DNA of 64,000 nucleotides from Saccharopolyspora rectivirgula DSM 43747 (GTDB lineage: Bacteria; Actinomycetota; Actinomycetes; Mycobacteriales; Pseudonocardiaceae). The notes below the pieces were generated by a model. It was not told the DNA's origin and did no database searches. It saw only the letters and a program-made list of their open reading frames with translations. The stretch is taken from positions 26,044-90,043 of the forward strand of contig NZ_AYJW01000007.1 of NCBI RefSeq assembly GCF_000497205.1, in the 5' to 3' direction. Position 1 is the first letter of the stretch; each line of letters opens with the position of its first letter. Made by a program: the position numbers and the translations under genes. Of this stretch, positions 8,341-17,056 are shown in pieces.

Positions 8341-10116
8341 TCACCACGCCAATCCGTGCCCGAAGGGGTACTTGTCCGCACCGGGCTGGTTCGGGTCGGG
8401 CACCGGCACCGGCAGCTCGCCGGTCGGGCTGATCTCTCCGAACAGGACCTTCGTCAGCGATTCCATCGCCACCGCCTTGTCGGAGTAGGTGGCCACCCAC
8501 GCCGGCGCGTCGACGTGCCCGGCGTCGTACGGATCACCGGTCGCGACCGCCACCACCGGCTTGCCGGTCTCCTGCAGCGCTCGCACCAGGTCCAGCTGGG
8601 CCGCCCGGTCGGTCTGCCAGGCGCCGTTGGTGAGCACCACCACCACGTCGTTGCGGCCGGCGGCGGCGACCGCCTGGTCGATCTGCTCGGCGGTCGGCGC
8701 GTTGCCGGTGGGCAGCGCGGTGGCCCGAGCGCCCCGCGTCCGAACGCTCTCCGCCAGCGCCGCGGTGGCGTCCTCTCCGGATCCGGTGACCAGCACCTTG
8801 CCCGGTTGCTGCAGCGGCAGCACGCCGTTCTCGTTGCGCAGCAACGTGGTCGTGCGGTCGGTGATCCGCTGGGCGTCCTTGCGGTGCTCCGGGTTGCCCA
8901 CGAATTCCACCGCGCGGGCGGGATCGGTGTGCGGAGAGCTGAGGATGCCCCGGCGCTGCTTCATCTCCAGGATGCGCTCCACGCTCTTGTCGATCCGCTC
9001 CTCGGTCAGGTCCCCGCTGCGCACCGCGTCGATCACCCCGTCGATCGCGGTCTGCAGGTTCGGCGGCATCAGCAGGAGGTCCGCCCCCGCTTCGAGCGCC
9101 AGCACCGGGACCTCGGAGTCCGAGTGCTTCTGCCGAACCCCTTCCATGCGCAGCGAGTCGGTGATCACCACGCCGTCGAAGCCGAGTTCCGAGCGCAGCA
9201 TTCCGGTCAGCACGTTGGGGGAGAGCGTGGACGGCTCACCGGAGTCGTCCAATTTGGGCATCACGATGTGGGCGCTCATGACCGAGTCGACGCGCGCCGC
9301 GATGGCGGCGGCGAACGGCGGGGCGTCGAGCTGCTCCCACTGGGCCCGGTCGTGTTCGATCACCGGGAGATCGGTGTGGCTGTCCAGGTTCGTGTCCCCG
9401 TGCCCCGGGAAGTGCTTCACCGAAGCGGAAACCGTTCCGGTCGTGGCCGCGGAGTCCTGGTAGCCGCGGATCTGGGCGGCGGTCAGCTGCGCGGCCAGCC
9501 GCGGGTCCGAGGAGAACGACCGCACCCCGATCACCGGGTTCTCCGGGTTCACGTTGACGTCCCCGCTGGGCGCCAGGTCGAAGTTGATGCCCATGGCGCG
9601 CAGCTCCTGGCCGGTGATCGCGGCCGCGCGTTCCGCGTCCTCCTGGCTCCTGCTCGCCCCCAGGGCCATGTTGCCGGGGAACTGGGTGGCCGGAGCGCCG
9701 ATCCTGGTGACCGCACCCTGTTCCTGATCGGTGGAGATCAGCAGCGGGATGCCCGCGCCGGAAGAGGTGGCCGCGGTCTGCAGCCCGTTGGAGAGCTCGG
9801 CGATCTGCTCGGGGTCCTGGAGGCTGTCGGTCCAGGTGAAGTGGATGACGCCGCCGGGGTGGTACTTCTGCACCACCTCGGCCGGGGTGTCCACCCCGAA
9901 CTCCTCCCGGTTCTTCGGGTGCGCCGTGTTGGCCTCGGCGCCGTAGACCGGGACCACGAAGAGCTGGCCGACCTTCTCCTCCAAGCTCATCGAATCGACC
10001 ATTTCGGCTGGCGTGGTCCCGGGGGAGGCCGTGCTCCCGGTGGAGGTCAGCGTGGTGTAGCCGAGGGCGATGGCGGCGAGTACGGCTGCGGCACGGTGCA
10101 ATCGGATCCTGGCCAA
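8341..10116 (-). CDS. nagZ: Secreted beta-N-acetylglucosaminidase, GH3 (NagZ)
   Basis: Removes GlcNAc from GlcNAc-MurNAc(-peptide) fragments. The GH3 catalytic domain has the NagZ-specific motif KHFPGHGDTNLDSHTDLP, which supplies the His/Asp dyad, and the nucleophile region VVITDSLRMEGV; a second GH3 C-terminal domain follows (about residues 400-590). The start is taken as TTG 10116 with GGGAGG 6 bases upstream, giving a signal peptide (ARIRLHRAAAVLAAIALGYT). An upstream ATG at 10194 would spoil the signal. The two-domain secreted form matches Bacillus NagZ rather than the cytoplasmic enterobacterial one. It is the first gene of nagZ-namZ-amiE. Confidence 0.92.
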   Translation of the reverse strand: MARIRLHRAAAVLAAIALGYTTLTSTGSTASPGTTPAEMVDSMSLEEKVGQLFVVPVYGAEANTAHPKNREEFGVDTPAEVVQKYHPGGVIHFTWTDSLQDPEQIAELSNGLQTAATSSGAGIPLLISTDQEQGAVTRIGAPATQFPGNMALGASRSQEDAERAAAITGQELRAMGINFDLAPSGDVNVNPENPVIGVRSFSSDPRLAAQLTAAQIRGYQDSAATTGTVSASVKHFPGHGDTNLDSHTDLPVIEHDRAQWEQLDAPPFAAAIAARVDSVMSAHIVMPKLDDSGEPSTLSPNVLTGMLRSELGFDGVVITDSLRMEGVRQKHSDSEVPVLALEAGADLLLMPPNLQTAIDGVIDAVRSGDLTEERIDKSVERILEMKQRRGILSSPHTDPARAVEFVGNPEHRKDAQRITDRTTTLLRNENGVLPLQQPGKVLVTGSGEDATAALAESVRTRGARATALPTGNAPTAEQIDQAVAAAGRNDVVVVLTNGAWQTDRAAQLDLVRALQETGKPVVAVATGDPYDAGHVDAPAWVATYSDKAVAMESLTKVLFGEISPTGELPVPVPDPNQPGADKYPFGHGLAW

Positions 10117-10578
10117 TGCGGCCTCCCTGCGCGGGCTAACCTGGGGGGAAGTGTTCACCACGAACTGTGTGAGTTCGCAAGTTACCCACAACACAGGTGG
10201 CGGTCAACGCGGCGCATACGATCGAATGCACACGGTTTTCGCGGATGTGCGATCGCACATGAGAACGCCCGCCGATGGCATCGGCGGGCGTTGTGCGCGG
10301 GTGCACGGGTTACCAAGCGTGCTCAATTGTCGTACGGTACGAGCTCGGCGTCCGGCGTCCCGGCTACGCAGCTCCGTTTCAACGACCAGCCTTAGTGCGG
10401 CGACGCGTGGGTACTCCGCTCCCCGCGCACGGAGCCGTCCAGGGGGGACGCCACTTCTCCTCCGTAACGTCCCTAGCTGGTACGGGTCCGCAACTCCTTT
10501 GTAGCCCGTGATCCTGGTCACTGCAAGGGTTCTGGCTGGTTGCGATGCGCAACTGCCGTTCGAGCTCCGCGCAGCGGA
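10117..10578. other. Intergenic region between nagZ and the HAD gene
   Basis: 462 bases. The left side must carry the nagZ promoter. A strong 13-base inverted repeat lies at 10265-10291. The segment 10292-10578, immediately after the HAD gene in its direction of transcription, shows no convincing gene or tRNA fold. Confidence 0.5.
10265..10291 (-). terminator. Perfect 13-base inverted repeat, probable terminator
   Basis: ACGCCCGCCGATG (10265-10277) is mirrored by CATCGGCGGGCGT (10279-10291) with one base between; in practice it would form a shorter stem with a 4-5 base loop. It sits 288 bases beyond the HAD stop and about 150 bases upstream of nagZ, so it may end HAD transcripts or bind a regulator of nagZ. 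Seen directly; role inferred. Confidence 0.5.
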
Positions 10579-11406
10579 TCAACGGCGGCGCCGCCAGGCG
10601 CGCAACCCCCACCACGCGGCTCCGGCCGCGGCGACCGCGCCCATGCCGACACCGGCGGCGGTGACCGCGGTTCGGGACGGGGTGGGAATGCGCGCCCGGA
10701 GCGAGACCGGCTGCTCGAAGGTCAACGACGGCCAGCCGCGCTGGGCGGCTTCCTTGCGCAACTCCCGGTCCGGGTTCACCACGGTCGGATGGCCCACGCT
10801 CTCCAGCAGCGGCAAATCGCTGGCGGATTCGGAGTAGGCGTGGCTGCGGCTGAGGTCGTAGCCGTGCTCGCGGGCCAGTTCGCGGACCGCGGTGGCCCGG
10901 TCCTCGCCGGAGCAGTGGAACTCGATCTCCCCGGTGTAGCGGTTCTCGTCCACCGCCATCCGGCTGCCCGCCCAGCGGTCCGCGCCCAGCAGCTTGGCGA
11001 TCGGGGTGACCACTTCCTCACCGGAGGAGGACAGCACGACGATGTCGTGCCCCTTGTCCTTGTGCTCCTTGATGAGCTGCGTGGCTTCCTTGTACACCAG
11101 GGGATCGACGATGTCGTTGAGGGTTTCTTCGACGACCGAGTTGACCTGGTCGACGTCCCAGCCGGCGCAGAGCGCGGTGATGTGGGCGCGCATCCGGTCC
11201 ATCTGGTCGGAGTCGGCGCCGGCGAGCATGAAGACGAACTGAGCGTACGCGCTTTTGAGGACGGCGCGTCGGTTGATCAGCCCCTCTTGGAAGAACGGGC
11301 GGCTGAAGGCGAGCGTGCTCGTCTTCGCGATAACCGTCTTGTCCAGGTCGAAGAACGCTGCCGCCCGGGTTCCGGCGGCGGACGTTGCGGACGCGGGCTC
11401 AGTCAC
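10579..11406 (-). CDS. HAD-IB family phosphatase with C-terminal membrane anchor (Rv3661-like)
   Basis: A SerB-like haloacid dehalogenase hydrolase of about 275 residues. It shows motif I FFDLDKTVI with the nucleophile Asp, motif II VVLSSSGEEV and motif III/IV in YSESASDLPLLESVG. After residue 235 come a hydrophobic helix (AVTAAGVGMGAVAAAGAAWW) and a basic end RAWRRRR, suggesting a membrane tether. The GTG at 11406 (VTEPASATSAAG) is preferred; a longer frame from 11499 is low-complexity and lacks a site. Its place beside 6C RNA and ssd matches the mycobacterial Rv3661 locus. The substrate is unknown; phosphoserine is not implied. Confidence 0.85.
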   Translation of the reverse strand: MTEPASATSAAGTRAAAFFDLDKTVIAKTSTLAFSRPFFQEGLINRRAVLKSAYAQFVFMLAGADSDQMDRMRAHITALCAGWDVDQVNSVVEETLNDIVDPLVYKEATQLIKEHKDKGHDIVVLSSSGEEVVTPIAKLLGADRWAGSRMAVDENRYTGEIEFHCSGEDRATAVRELAREHGYDLSRSHAYSESASDLPLLESVGHPTVVNPDRELRKEAAQRGWPSLTFEQPVSLRARIPTPSRTAVTAAGVGMGAVAAAGAAWWGLRAWRRRR

Positions 11407-11632
11407 GCGCCCAGCATACGAGTCGGCGAGGCGTTGCGGAGACGCGGTGGGAAGCTGCGAGCCATTCGCCACAGTTTTACGTTTCGTGCATTCGATCACG
11501 GTGAATCGGTGGTAAATGCGATCGTTTTGTGCCCCGAACGGCGGGTTGCGTTAGGCCTTTGACACCCGGGGTGAATACATCTCGCTAATAGTGGGGCGAC
11601 ATCGCTCCTCGGTAGGACGATAGAGTGTCTGT

Positions 11633-11722
11633 GTCCGGCTGGCGCCGGACCGGTTCAGCTCTACCCCCCGGGGCTGAACTGGTGACGACCCCCGTCCCTC
11701 CCCCTGGCGGGGGTCGTCTCAT
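11633..11722 (+). ncRNA. 6C RNA (actinobacterial small RNA)
   Basis: Two adjacent hairpins with C-rich loops define the 6C motif. Stem 1 is GTTCAGC (11653-11659) with GCTGAAC (11673-11679), and its loop holds CCCCCC (11664-11669). Stem 2 is GACGACCCCCG (11684-11694) with CGGGGGTCGTC (11708-11718), and its loop holds CCCTCCCCC. A third hairpin, GTCCGGC/GCCGGAC (11633-11650), precedes them. The T-rich bases after stem 2 fit an intrinsic terminator. The location between the HAD gene and ssd is the same as for mycobacterial 6C (B11), which base-pairs with mRNAs through its C-rich loops. The exact 5' end is uncertain. Confidence 0.88.
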
Positions 11723-11912
11723 TTCCAGTCGCGGTCCCCCGGAAGACGTGACTTTTTTTCATTTCGGTTTCGGGGTTCAGATATCCACAGCACTCCTGCT
11801 TATCCACAGGCCTGCTATTCGCTCCTCCACTCAATCGGCGTCGCAAGACGAATGTTGTGGGTGACGCACGCGGCTCGGGGCAACCGGGCCGGACCAATGG
11901 AGGAGAGAACCA

Positions 11913-13058
11913 ATGGCACCCCCATTGCTCATCGCCCAAGACACCGACATGGCCGGGGAAGCGCTGCGGCTCGCCGCCGCCTCCGGATGCGAACTCCAAC
12001 ACCGGGCAGAGCCGGACGAACTGGGCAGAGCGTGGCGCGAAGCACCGGTGGTGCTGCTCGACGAGGGCGGCGCGCTCAAGTGCGCGGCCCAAGGACTGCG
12101 CAAACGCCCCGGTGTCATCGTCCTGTGCCGCTCGCCCACCGAGCCGCTCTGGCGAGCGGCGATCCAACTCGGCGCGGAGCAGCTGCTGGAACTGCCGGCC
12201 GCGGAGCGGACGCTGATCGGCATCCTCAGCGATGCGGTCGACTCGACCGCCCGGCAACCGGGCAGAGCGCTCGCCGTCATCGGCGGTTGTGGCGGTGCCG
12301 GAGCCTCGGTCCTGGCCGCGGCGACCGCGGTGACCGCCGCCCGGCGCGGGAACACCGCGCTGCTGGTGGATTGCGACCCGCACGGCGGGGGCATCGATCT
12401 CACCGTCGGCACCGAACTCGTCCCCGGGCTGCGCTGGTCGGGCCTCACCGTCCACGGCGGCCGACTGGCCGCCGGAGCCATGCATTCAGCGCTACCAGCG
12501 AGGCAAATCGGTTCCGGAACCCTCGCCGTGCTGGCCTGCGACCGCGATCAACGAGCCCGCCCCCCGAGCTCGGAAGCGGTGCGAGCCGTCCTCGCCGCCG
12601 GCCGCAGGGCCGGGGACGTCGTGGTCTGCGATCTGGCGCGGACGCCGACCGAACCGGTGATCGCCGCACTGCGCCAAGCCGAGCTGGTGGTCGTCGTGGT
12701 GCCCGCGGAAGTGCGGGCCTGCGCCTCGGCGGCCAAGACGGTCGCAGCGGTGCAGCGGCACACCTCGGGCGCGGTCAAGCTGGCGGTGCGCGGTCCCGCC
12801 GCCAGCGGCCTGCGGCTGGCGGACATCCGCCGCGCGGTCGGCGCTGACGTGCTGACGGTCCTGCGGCCGTACCCCGGGCTCTCCACCGCGCTCGACCGAA
12901 GCGGACTCGGCCTGTCCAGAGCGGGACGCCGCGGACCGCTCGTCCGAGCAGCGCAGGACGTGCTCGCCGAACTCTCCCCGAACACCACCGCCGACCTCCA
13001 GAACCCCGCACCCGACACCGAAAGCGACCACAATGGATTCTTCGCTCGTTGCGACTGA
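11913..13058 (+). CDS. ssd: Ssd/CpaE-like septum-site/TadZ protein
   Basis: A MinD/ParA-fold protein of 381 residues: an N-terminal receiver-like region (1-110, APVVLLDEGGALKCAAQGL) and a deviant P-loop GGCGGAGAS (124-132) in which the usual Lys is missing, as is typical of the Ssd family, followed by DCDPHGGGIDL. It corresponds to the TadZ/CpaE role, placing the Tad pilus machine or affecting septation. GGAGAG precedes ATG 11913. It overlaps the next gene (tadA) by 26 bases and heads the Tad operon. It matches Rv3660c in context. Confidence 0.88.
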   Translation: MAPPLLIAQDTDMAGEALRLAAASGCELQHRAEPDELGRAWREAPVVLLDEGGALKCAAQGLRKRPGVIVLCRSPTEPLWRAAIQLGAEQLLELPAAERTLIGILSDAVDSTARQPGRALAVIGGCGGAGASVLAAATAVTAARRGNTALLVDCDPHGGGIDLTVGTELVPGLRWSGLTVHGGRLAAGAMHSALPARQIGSGTLAVLACDRDQRARPPSSEAVRAVLAAGRRAGDVVVCDLARTPTEPVIAALRQAELVVVVVPAEVRACASAAKTVAAVQRHTSGAVKLAVRGPAASGLRLADIRRAVGADVLTVLRPYPGLSTALDRSGLGLSRAGRRGPLVRAAQDVLAELSPNTTADLQNPAPDTESDHNGFFARCD

Positions 13059-14262
13059 CCCCGCCGGCTCCACCGCACCCCGATCCGGGACCGTGGACAA
13101 ATCGCTCGTCGAACGGGTCCGGGCCCGACTGGTCGGCAGCGGCGCTGCGCCCACCTCGGCCTCGGTGGCGGCCGCGGTGCGGCAAGAGGCCGGCGGGCTG
13201 GTCTCCGACGCGGACATCCTCACCGCGATCCAGCTGATGCAGCAGGAATTCCTCGGCGCCGGAGCGCTCGAACCCCTCCTGCGCTCCGGCGCGGTCACCG
13301 ACGTGCTGGTGACCTCCCCGGACGAGGTCTGGGTGGATCGCGGCGGGGGGCTGGAACGAGCCGCGGTGCGCTTCCCCGACGAAGAAAGCGTGCGCCGGCT
13401 GGCCCAACGACTGGCCATGATCTGCGGACGCCGGCTCGACGACGCGCAACCCTGGGTGGACGGCTGGCTGACGCTGGACGGCGTCAACGGGTCCGTTCGC
13501 ATGCACGCGGTACTGCCCCCGGTGGCTGCCGGGCACACCTGCATCTCCCTGCGAGTGCTGCGCCCCGCCGCGCACAGCCTCGATGCGCTGCAGCGCAGCG
13601 GGACCTTCGAGCCCGCGATCACCGCTGTGCTGCGTTCGATCATCGCCAGCAAACTGGCCTTCCTGGTGGTCGGCGGCACGGCTGCCGGGAAAACCACGCT
13701 GCTCGCCGCGATGCTCAGCGAAGTGCCGCGCCCCGAACGCATCGTCTGCATCGAAGAAGCCGCTGAGCTTCAACCCCGGCACCCGCACGTGGTGCGGATG
13801 CTGACCCGTCCGCCCAATGTGGAGGGAGCCGGGGAGATCCGGGTCCGGGAGCTCGTCCGGCAAGCCCTGCGGATGCGCCCGGACCGGCTGGTCGTCGGAG
13901 AAGTGCGGGGCAGCGAAGTCTGCGAACTGCTCGCAGCGCTGAACACCGGGCACGACGGTGGATGCGGAACGCTGCACGCGAACTCCCCGCAGGAAGTGCC
14001 AGCTCGCGTGGAAGCCCTCGCCGCGCTGGGCGGGCTGTCCCGAGCAGCCCTGCACAGCCAGCTCGCCGCTGCGGTGCAGGTCGTCCTGCACATGCGGCGA
14101 ACAGCCGACCGGGGGAGGCACCTGAGCGCGATCGGGGTGCTGCGCAGGGACGGCGACTGGGTGCACGTCGAACCGGCCTGGCAGGCGGGCCTCGGGTGGA
14201 GCACCGGCCGCGAACGCTTGGTCGAGCTGCTGGAAGACCGCGGGGAGGCGCTGCCGTGCTGA
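13033..14262 (+). CDS. tadA: TadA/CpaF-family secretion ATPase
   Basis: The hexameric ATPase that powers assembly of Tad (Flp) pili on the inner face of the membrane. The 409-residue protein has an N-terminal helical domain, Walker [10 protein letters not shown] (about residues 214-222), the Asp box region [11 protein letters not shown], the Walker B region [13 protein letters not shown] and the His box [13 protein letters not shown]. Its start lies inside the end of ssd (26-base overlap) and its end overlaps the tadB start by 7 bases. It is the counterpart of Rv3659c, the 'helicase/secretion neighbourhood ATPase'. Confidence 0.93.
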   Translation: MDSSLVATDPAGSTAPRSGTVDKSLVERVRARLVGSGAAPTSASVAAAVRQEAGGLVSDADILTAIQLMQQEFLGAGALEPLLRSGAVTDVLVTSPDEVWVDRGGGLERAAVRFPDEESVRRLAQRLAMICGRRLDDAQPWVDGWLTLDGVNGSVRMHAVLPPVAAGHTCISLRVLRPAAHSLDALQRSGTFEPAITAVLRSIIASKLAFLVVGGTAAGKTTLLAAMLSEVPRPERIVCIEEAAELQPRHPHVVRMLTRPPNVEGAGEIRVRELVRQALRMRPDRLVVGEVRGSEVCELLAALNTGHDGGCGTLHANSPQEVPARVEALAALGGLSRAALHSQLAAAVQVVLHMRRTADRGRHLSAIGVLRRDGDWVHVEPAWQAGLGWSTGRERLVELLEDRGEALPC

Positions 14263-15059
14263 GCCCCGCCCTGCTGGCTGCTGGAGGCGGGATGCTCGTC
14301 TGGCCGACCGGCGGTGCCCGCAGGCGGCTGACGAACACCTTCCCGCCCGAGAAGACCTCGCTGCGCGTGCGCTTCCCGGTGACCGGCGCAGGACTGCTCG
14401 CCGCAGCGGTCACCGGTCTGCTGATCGCCGGACCCGCCGGAACGGCAGCGGCCCTGGCGCTGGGGTTGACCGCGCGCCACTTCTGGCGCGCTTAACGACA
14501 GCAGCGGAACCAGCTCGCCCTCGCCGAAGAACTCGCCGCCGGACTCCGGCTGTTCACCGCGCAATTGCGCACCGGAGCCCACCCGGCAGCCGCAGCTGAA
14601 GGCGCCGCGGAAGAGGCGGGGGCGCAGACCGCGGACCTCTTCCGGCAGATGGCCACCGCCGCCCGGCTGGGCGGCGATGTCGCCGCGACGCTCACCGAAT
14701 ACCCGGCCGCTCGTGGGCTGCAGCAGCCGCTGCGGCGACTCGCCCGCGCCTGGCAGCTGGCGGAAAGGCACGGTGCTCCCCTGGCGGACCTGCTGGAATC
14801 GGTGCGCCGAGACCTGGCGAGGCGCTGCGCCTTCCAGCGGGACACCGCGGCCAAGCTGGCCGGGCCGCGAGCGACGGCCGGTGTGCTGGTGGTGCTGCCC
14901 GTGCTGGGCCTGGTGCTGGGGGAGGGGATCGGCGCGGCACCGTTGGCGCTCCTCACCGGAACCTGGTACGGACAACTGCTGCTGGTGGTGGGGACAGCGC
15001 TGCTGTGCGCGGGAATGCTCTGGACCATCCGGCTGACCACATCGGTGGTGGCGCCATGA
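14256..15059 (+). pseudogene. tadB: TadB-like type II secretion F-domain protein, interrupted by an in-frame TAA
   Basis: The frame from GTG 14256 encodes two N-terminal membrane helices (residues 1-79) and stops at TAA 14493-14495. The same frame then resumes without any shift as [20 protein letters not shown] and continues through a normal T2SSF domain with two C-terminal helices to 15059. One base change (for example TAA to CAA) would restore a 267-residue TadB. It sits exactly between tadA and tadC with overlaps at both ends. The F domain could still be made by restart at TTG 14565 or ATG 14649, but without the first helices and part of the domain. It may be a real nonsense mutation or a sequencing error. 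Confidence 0.8.
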
Positions 15060-15766
15060 GCCCCGTCGCGGTCGCTGCGCTGGCCGCCGCGGTGGTGGTC
15101 TTCCCGGTGAACCGGGAACGCTCCCGACTGCGGGGAACGGGGCTGCTGCCGGCTCGACGCCCCCGGCAACTCCTGCGCAGCACCTGGATTTGGCCAGCTG
15201 CTGCGGTGGCCGCGGTTTCCCTGGCGGCATCGGTGTTCGGCCCGGTGGGCGGTGCGCTGGGCGCGCTCGCGTGCGCGGCAGCAGCCTGGATGCACCGGCG
15301 GGGCAACCGCGATGAGGAACGCAGTGATCCACTGCTGCTGGCAGCCGGTTGGGAACTGCTGGCGGCCGGGCTGCGCGCCGGACTGCCCGCGTCAGCTCTC
15401 CTGGAGACCGCGAGCGCGGAAATCACCGGCCCGGCCAGGGCACTGCTCGGAGAAGTCGCCGACCACTTGGCGCTCGGAGCAGACCCGGTAGCAGCTTGGG
15501 AGCCGGCGCTGCAGCACCCCGACACGGCCCCGCTGGCGCGAGCAGCCAGGCGAACCGCGCGCACCGGCAGCGCGCTGGCCGAGGCGGCCGAAGAGCTCGC
15601 CGCGGACATCCGTCGCAAAGCCGAGGAGCAGGCCCAGCGAAAAGCGCAGCGGGCTGCCGTGTGGATATCGATGCCCTTGGGGCTTTGCTTCCTCCCGGCT
15701 TTTCTGTGCCTTGGAATTCTTCCGGCTGTTTCTGGAATTGCTCAAAAATTGTCCGTCATTTGGTGA
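15056..15766 (+). CDS. tadC: TadC-like type II secretion F-domain membrane protein
   Basis: An inner-membrane platform protein of the Tad pilus, 236 residues from ATG 15056, whose ATGA overlaps the tadB stop. Predicted segments are two N-terminal hydrophobic helices ([33 protein letters not shown]), the T2SSF core ([38 protein letters not shown]) and a C-terminal helix ([20 protein letters not shown]). It corresponds to Rv3657c. Its pairing partner tadB is interrupted, so function of the platform is uncertain. Confidence 0.88.
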   Translation: MSPVAVAALAAAVVVFPVNRERSRLRGTGLLPARRPRQLLRSTWIWPAAAVAAVSLAASVFGPVGGALGALACAAAAWMHRRGNRDEERSDPLLLAAGWELLAAGLRAGLPASALLETASAEITGPARALLGEVADHLALGADPVAAWEPALQHPDTAPLARAARRTARTGSALAEAAEELAADIRRKAEEQAQRKAQRAAVWISMPLGLCFLPAFLCLGILPAVSGIAQKLSVIW

Positions 15767-15795
15767 CGTGTGGTCAAAGTGGAGGGATGAGGGCA

Positions 15796-16014
15796 GTGGG
15801 AGAAAAAGGAACTCCGTTTTGGTGGCGTTGGCTCGTTCGGTTGCGCAATGCGGTGCGCGGTGAGGACGGCATGAGCACCGCGGAATACGCGATGGGAACC
15901 ATTGCCGCGGTCGGTTTCGCCTCCTTGCTCTACACCGTGGTCACCAGTGACACGGTGGAAGGCGCCCTGACCGCGCTCATCGAACGTGCTTTGCAGACCG
16001 GAGGGGGCGGCTGA
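15796..16014 (+). CDS. flp: Flp-type pilin (DUF4244-like)
   Basis: The small major pilin of the Tad apparatus, about 72 residues. After a short basic N-terminus comes the class III prepilin cleavage motif G-M-S-T-A-E-Y, with Glu at +5 and Tyr at +6, then a hydrophobic helix AMGTIAAVGFASLLYTVVTS. The start is taken at GTG 15796 because GGAGGG (15781-15786) is 9 bases away; an ATG at 15787 touches that site directly and would be poorly spaced. No prepilin peptidase gene is visible in the window. It matches Rv3656c in position. Confidence 0.85.
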   Translation: MGEKGTPFWWRWLVRLRNAVRGEDGMSTAEYAMGTIAAVGFASLLYTVVTSDTVEGALTALIERALQTGGGG

Positions 16015-16379
16015 TGGGGCGAGGCGGAGACCGGGAACGCGAGCGTGGCTCGGTAACGGTGGAAGCGGCGCTGGGAGTGTGCACCGTTGTCGTGGTCTTC
16101 GGTCTGATCGCCACCGGTTTCACGGCGTTGACCGGTCAGCTGCGCTGCATCGATGCCGCTGTCGAGGCGGCGCGGTTGGTCGCGCGCGGTGATCGGGACG
16201 GGGCGCAGCGCGCGGTGGCGCAGTTGGCCCCGTCGGGGGCCGAGCTCACCGTGACCGTCCGCGGCGAGCAGGTCAGCACCGAGGTCGAGGCCCCGTTGCC
16301 AGGAGGGATCGTTCCCGGCCGCTGGTTGCGCGGTAGCGCTGCCGCGGTCGTGGAACCGGGGCAGGTGCCGAATGGGTGA
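16014..16379 (+). CDS. tadE: TadE-like pseudopilin
   Basis: A 121-residue minor pilin. The N-terminus ERERGSVTVEAALGVCTVVV carries the G|SVTVE processing motif with Glu at +5, then a transmembrane helix, then an extracytoplasmic part with two Cys (C at the helix and in LRCIDAA). It starts within the flp stop (TGATG) and overlaps the following gene by 8 bases. It matches Rv3655c. Confidence 0.87.
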   Translation: MGRGGDRERERGSVTVEAALGVCTVVVVFGLIATGFTALTGQLRCIDAAVEAARLVARGDRDGAQRAVAQLAPSGAELTVTVRGEQVSTEVEAPLPGGIVPGRWLRGSAAAVVEPGQVPNG

Positions 16380-16749
16380 TGATCGTGGTAGCGCGACCAT
16401 TCCGGCGGCATTGCTGTCGGCGGCGTTGGTGGTCCTCGCCGCTCTTCTCGTGCAGCTGGGCAGCGCCGTGCTGGCTCGGCAGCGGGCAGCTGGTGCAGCT
16501 GATCTGGCCGCGTTGGCCGCGGCTGCCCACGCCTCGAGCGGGGAGGTGGCCGCATGCGCTCGGGCAGCGCGGGTGGTGCAGCGGATGCAGGCGGTTCTCG
16601 AAACGTGTTCGCTGCGGAACTCGCACGCGCGGATCGTGGTCAACGTTCCCGTCCCCGGCCTGGCCCCCGGATTCCCGCCCGCTTCGTCGCGGGCGCACGC
16701 CGGTCCGGTGGAGACGGCTGTCGACAGCGCTGCGATGAGCGGTCGATGA
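16372..16749 (+). CDS. TadE-like protein of the helicase/secretion neighbourhood (Rv3654c-like)
   Basis: A 125-residue protein: DDRGSATIPAALLSAALVVLA is a pilin-like N-terminus with one transmembrane helix, followed by a small extracellular region with paired Cys (ACARAARVVQRMQAVLETCS). The expected Glu +5 of the prepilin motif is Pro here (GSATIP), so it may not assemble like TadE. It overlaps tadE by 8 bases and is the last gene of the operon. Confidence 0.82.
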   Translation: MGDDRGSATIPAALLSAALVVLAALLVQLGSAVLARQRAAGAADLAALAAAAHASSGEVAACARAARVVQRMQAVLETCSLRNSHARIVVNVPVPGLAPGFPPASSRAHAGPVETAVDSAAMSGR

Positions 16750-17056
16750 ATGACCAGTGCGGCTGGAACGGGATATTCGCTGGTGAATAGCTCTCTACTG
16801 ACGAGTTGGATGTTGTTCTCGACTTTTAGTGGCTCTGTCGGGTGACGCGCGATTCGTCGCTATTCATCGACCGGTCGTCGACGCAGGGGTGTACGGAATC
16901 GCTGTGTTGACGTTTATTTGAAGTGTCAGCGCGCGATCTGAAGTCCACGACAACGGTGTCGTTGGGCGCGAGCAGCTAACAGAATGACCTATTTGCCCGA
17001 TATGGGATCTGGGAGCTGCTGGATCAGCGCGTATTGCTTGGAGGAGGCGAAAGGAA
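16750..17056. other. Intergenic region after the Tad operon
   Basis: 307 bases, visibly more AT-rich than the flanking genes. It should contain the promoter of the prim-pol-like gene, whose ribosome site GGAGGCGAAAGGA is at its right end. No hairpin terminator or small gene stands out. Confidence 0.5.

Noticed and set aside
5466..8432. A 988-codon plus-strand open frame
   Set aside because: Antisense to the amidase-like and namZ genes; Arg/His/Gly-rich composition without domains.
12282..12308. Missing Lys in the Ssd P-loop
   Set aside because: Typical for the Ssd family; not a sign of decay.
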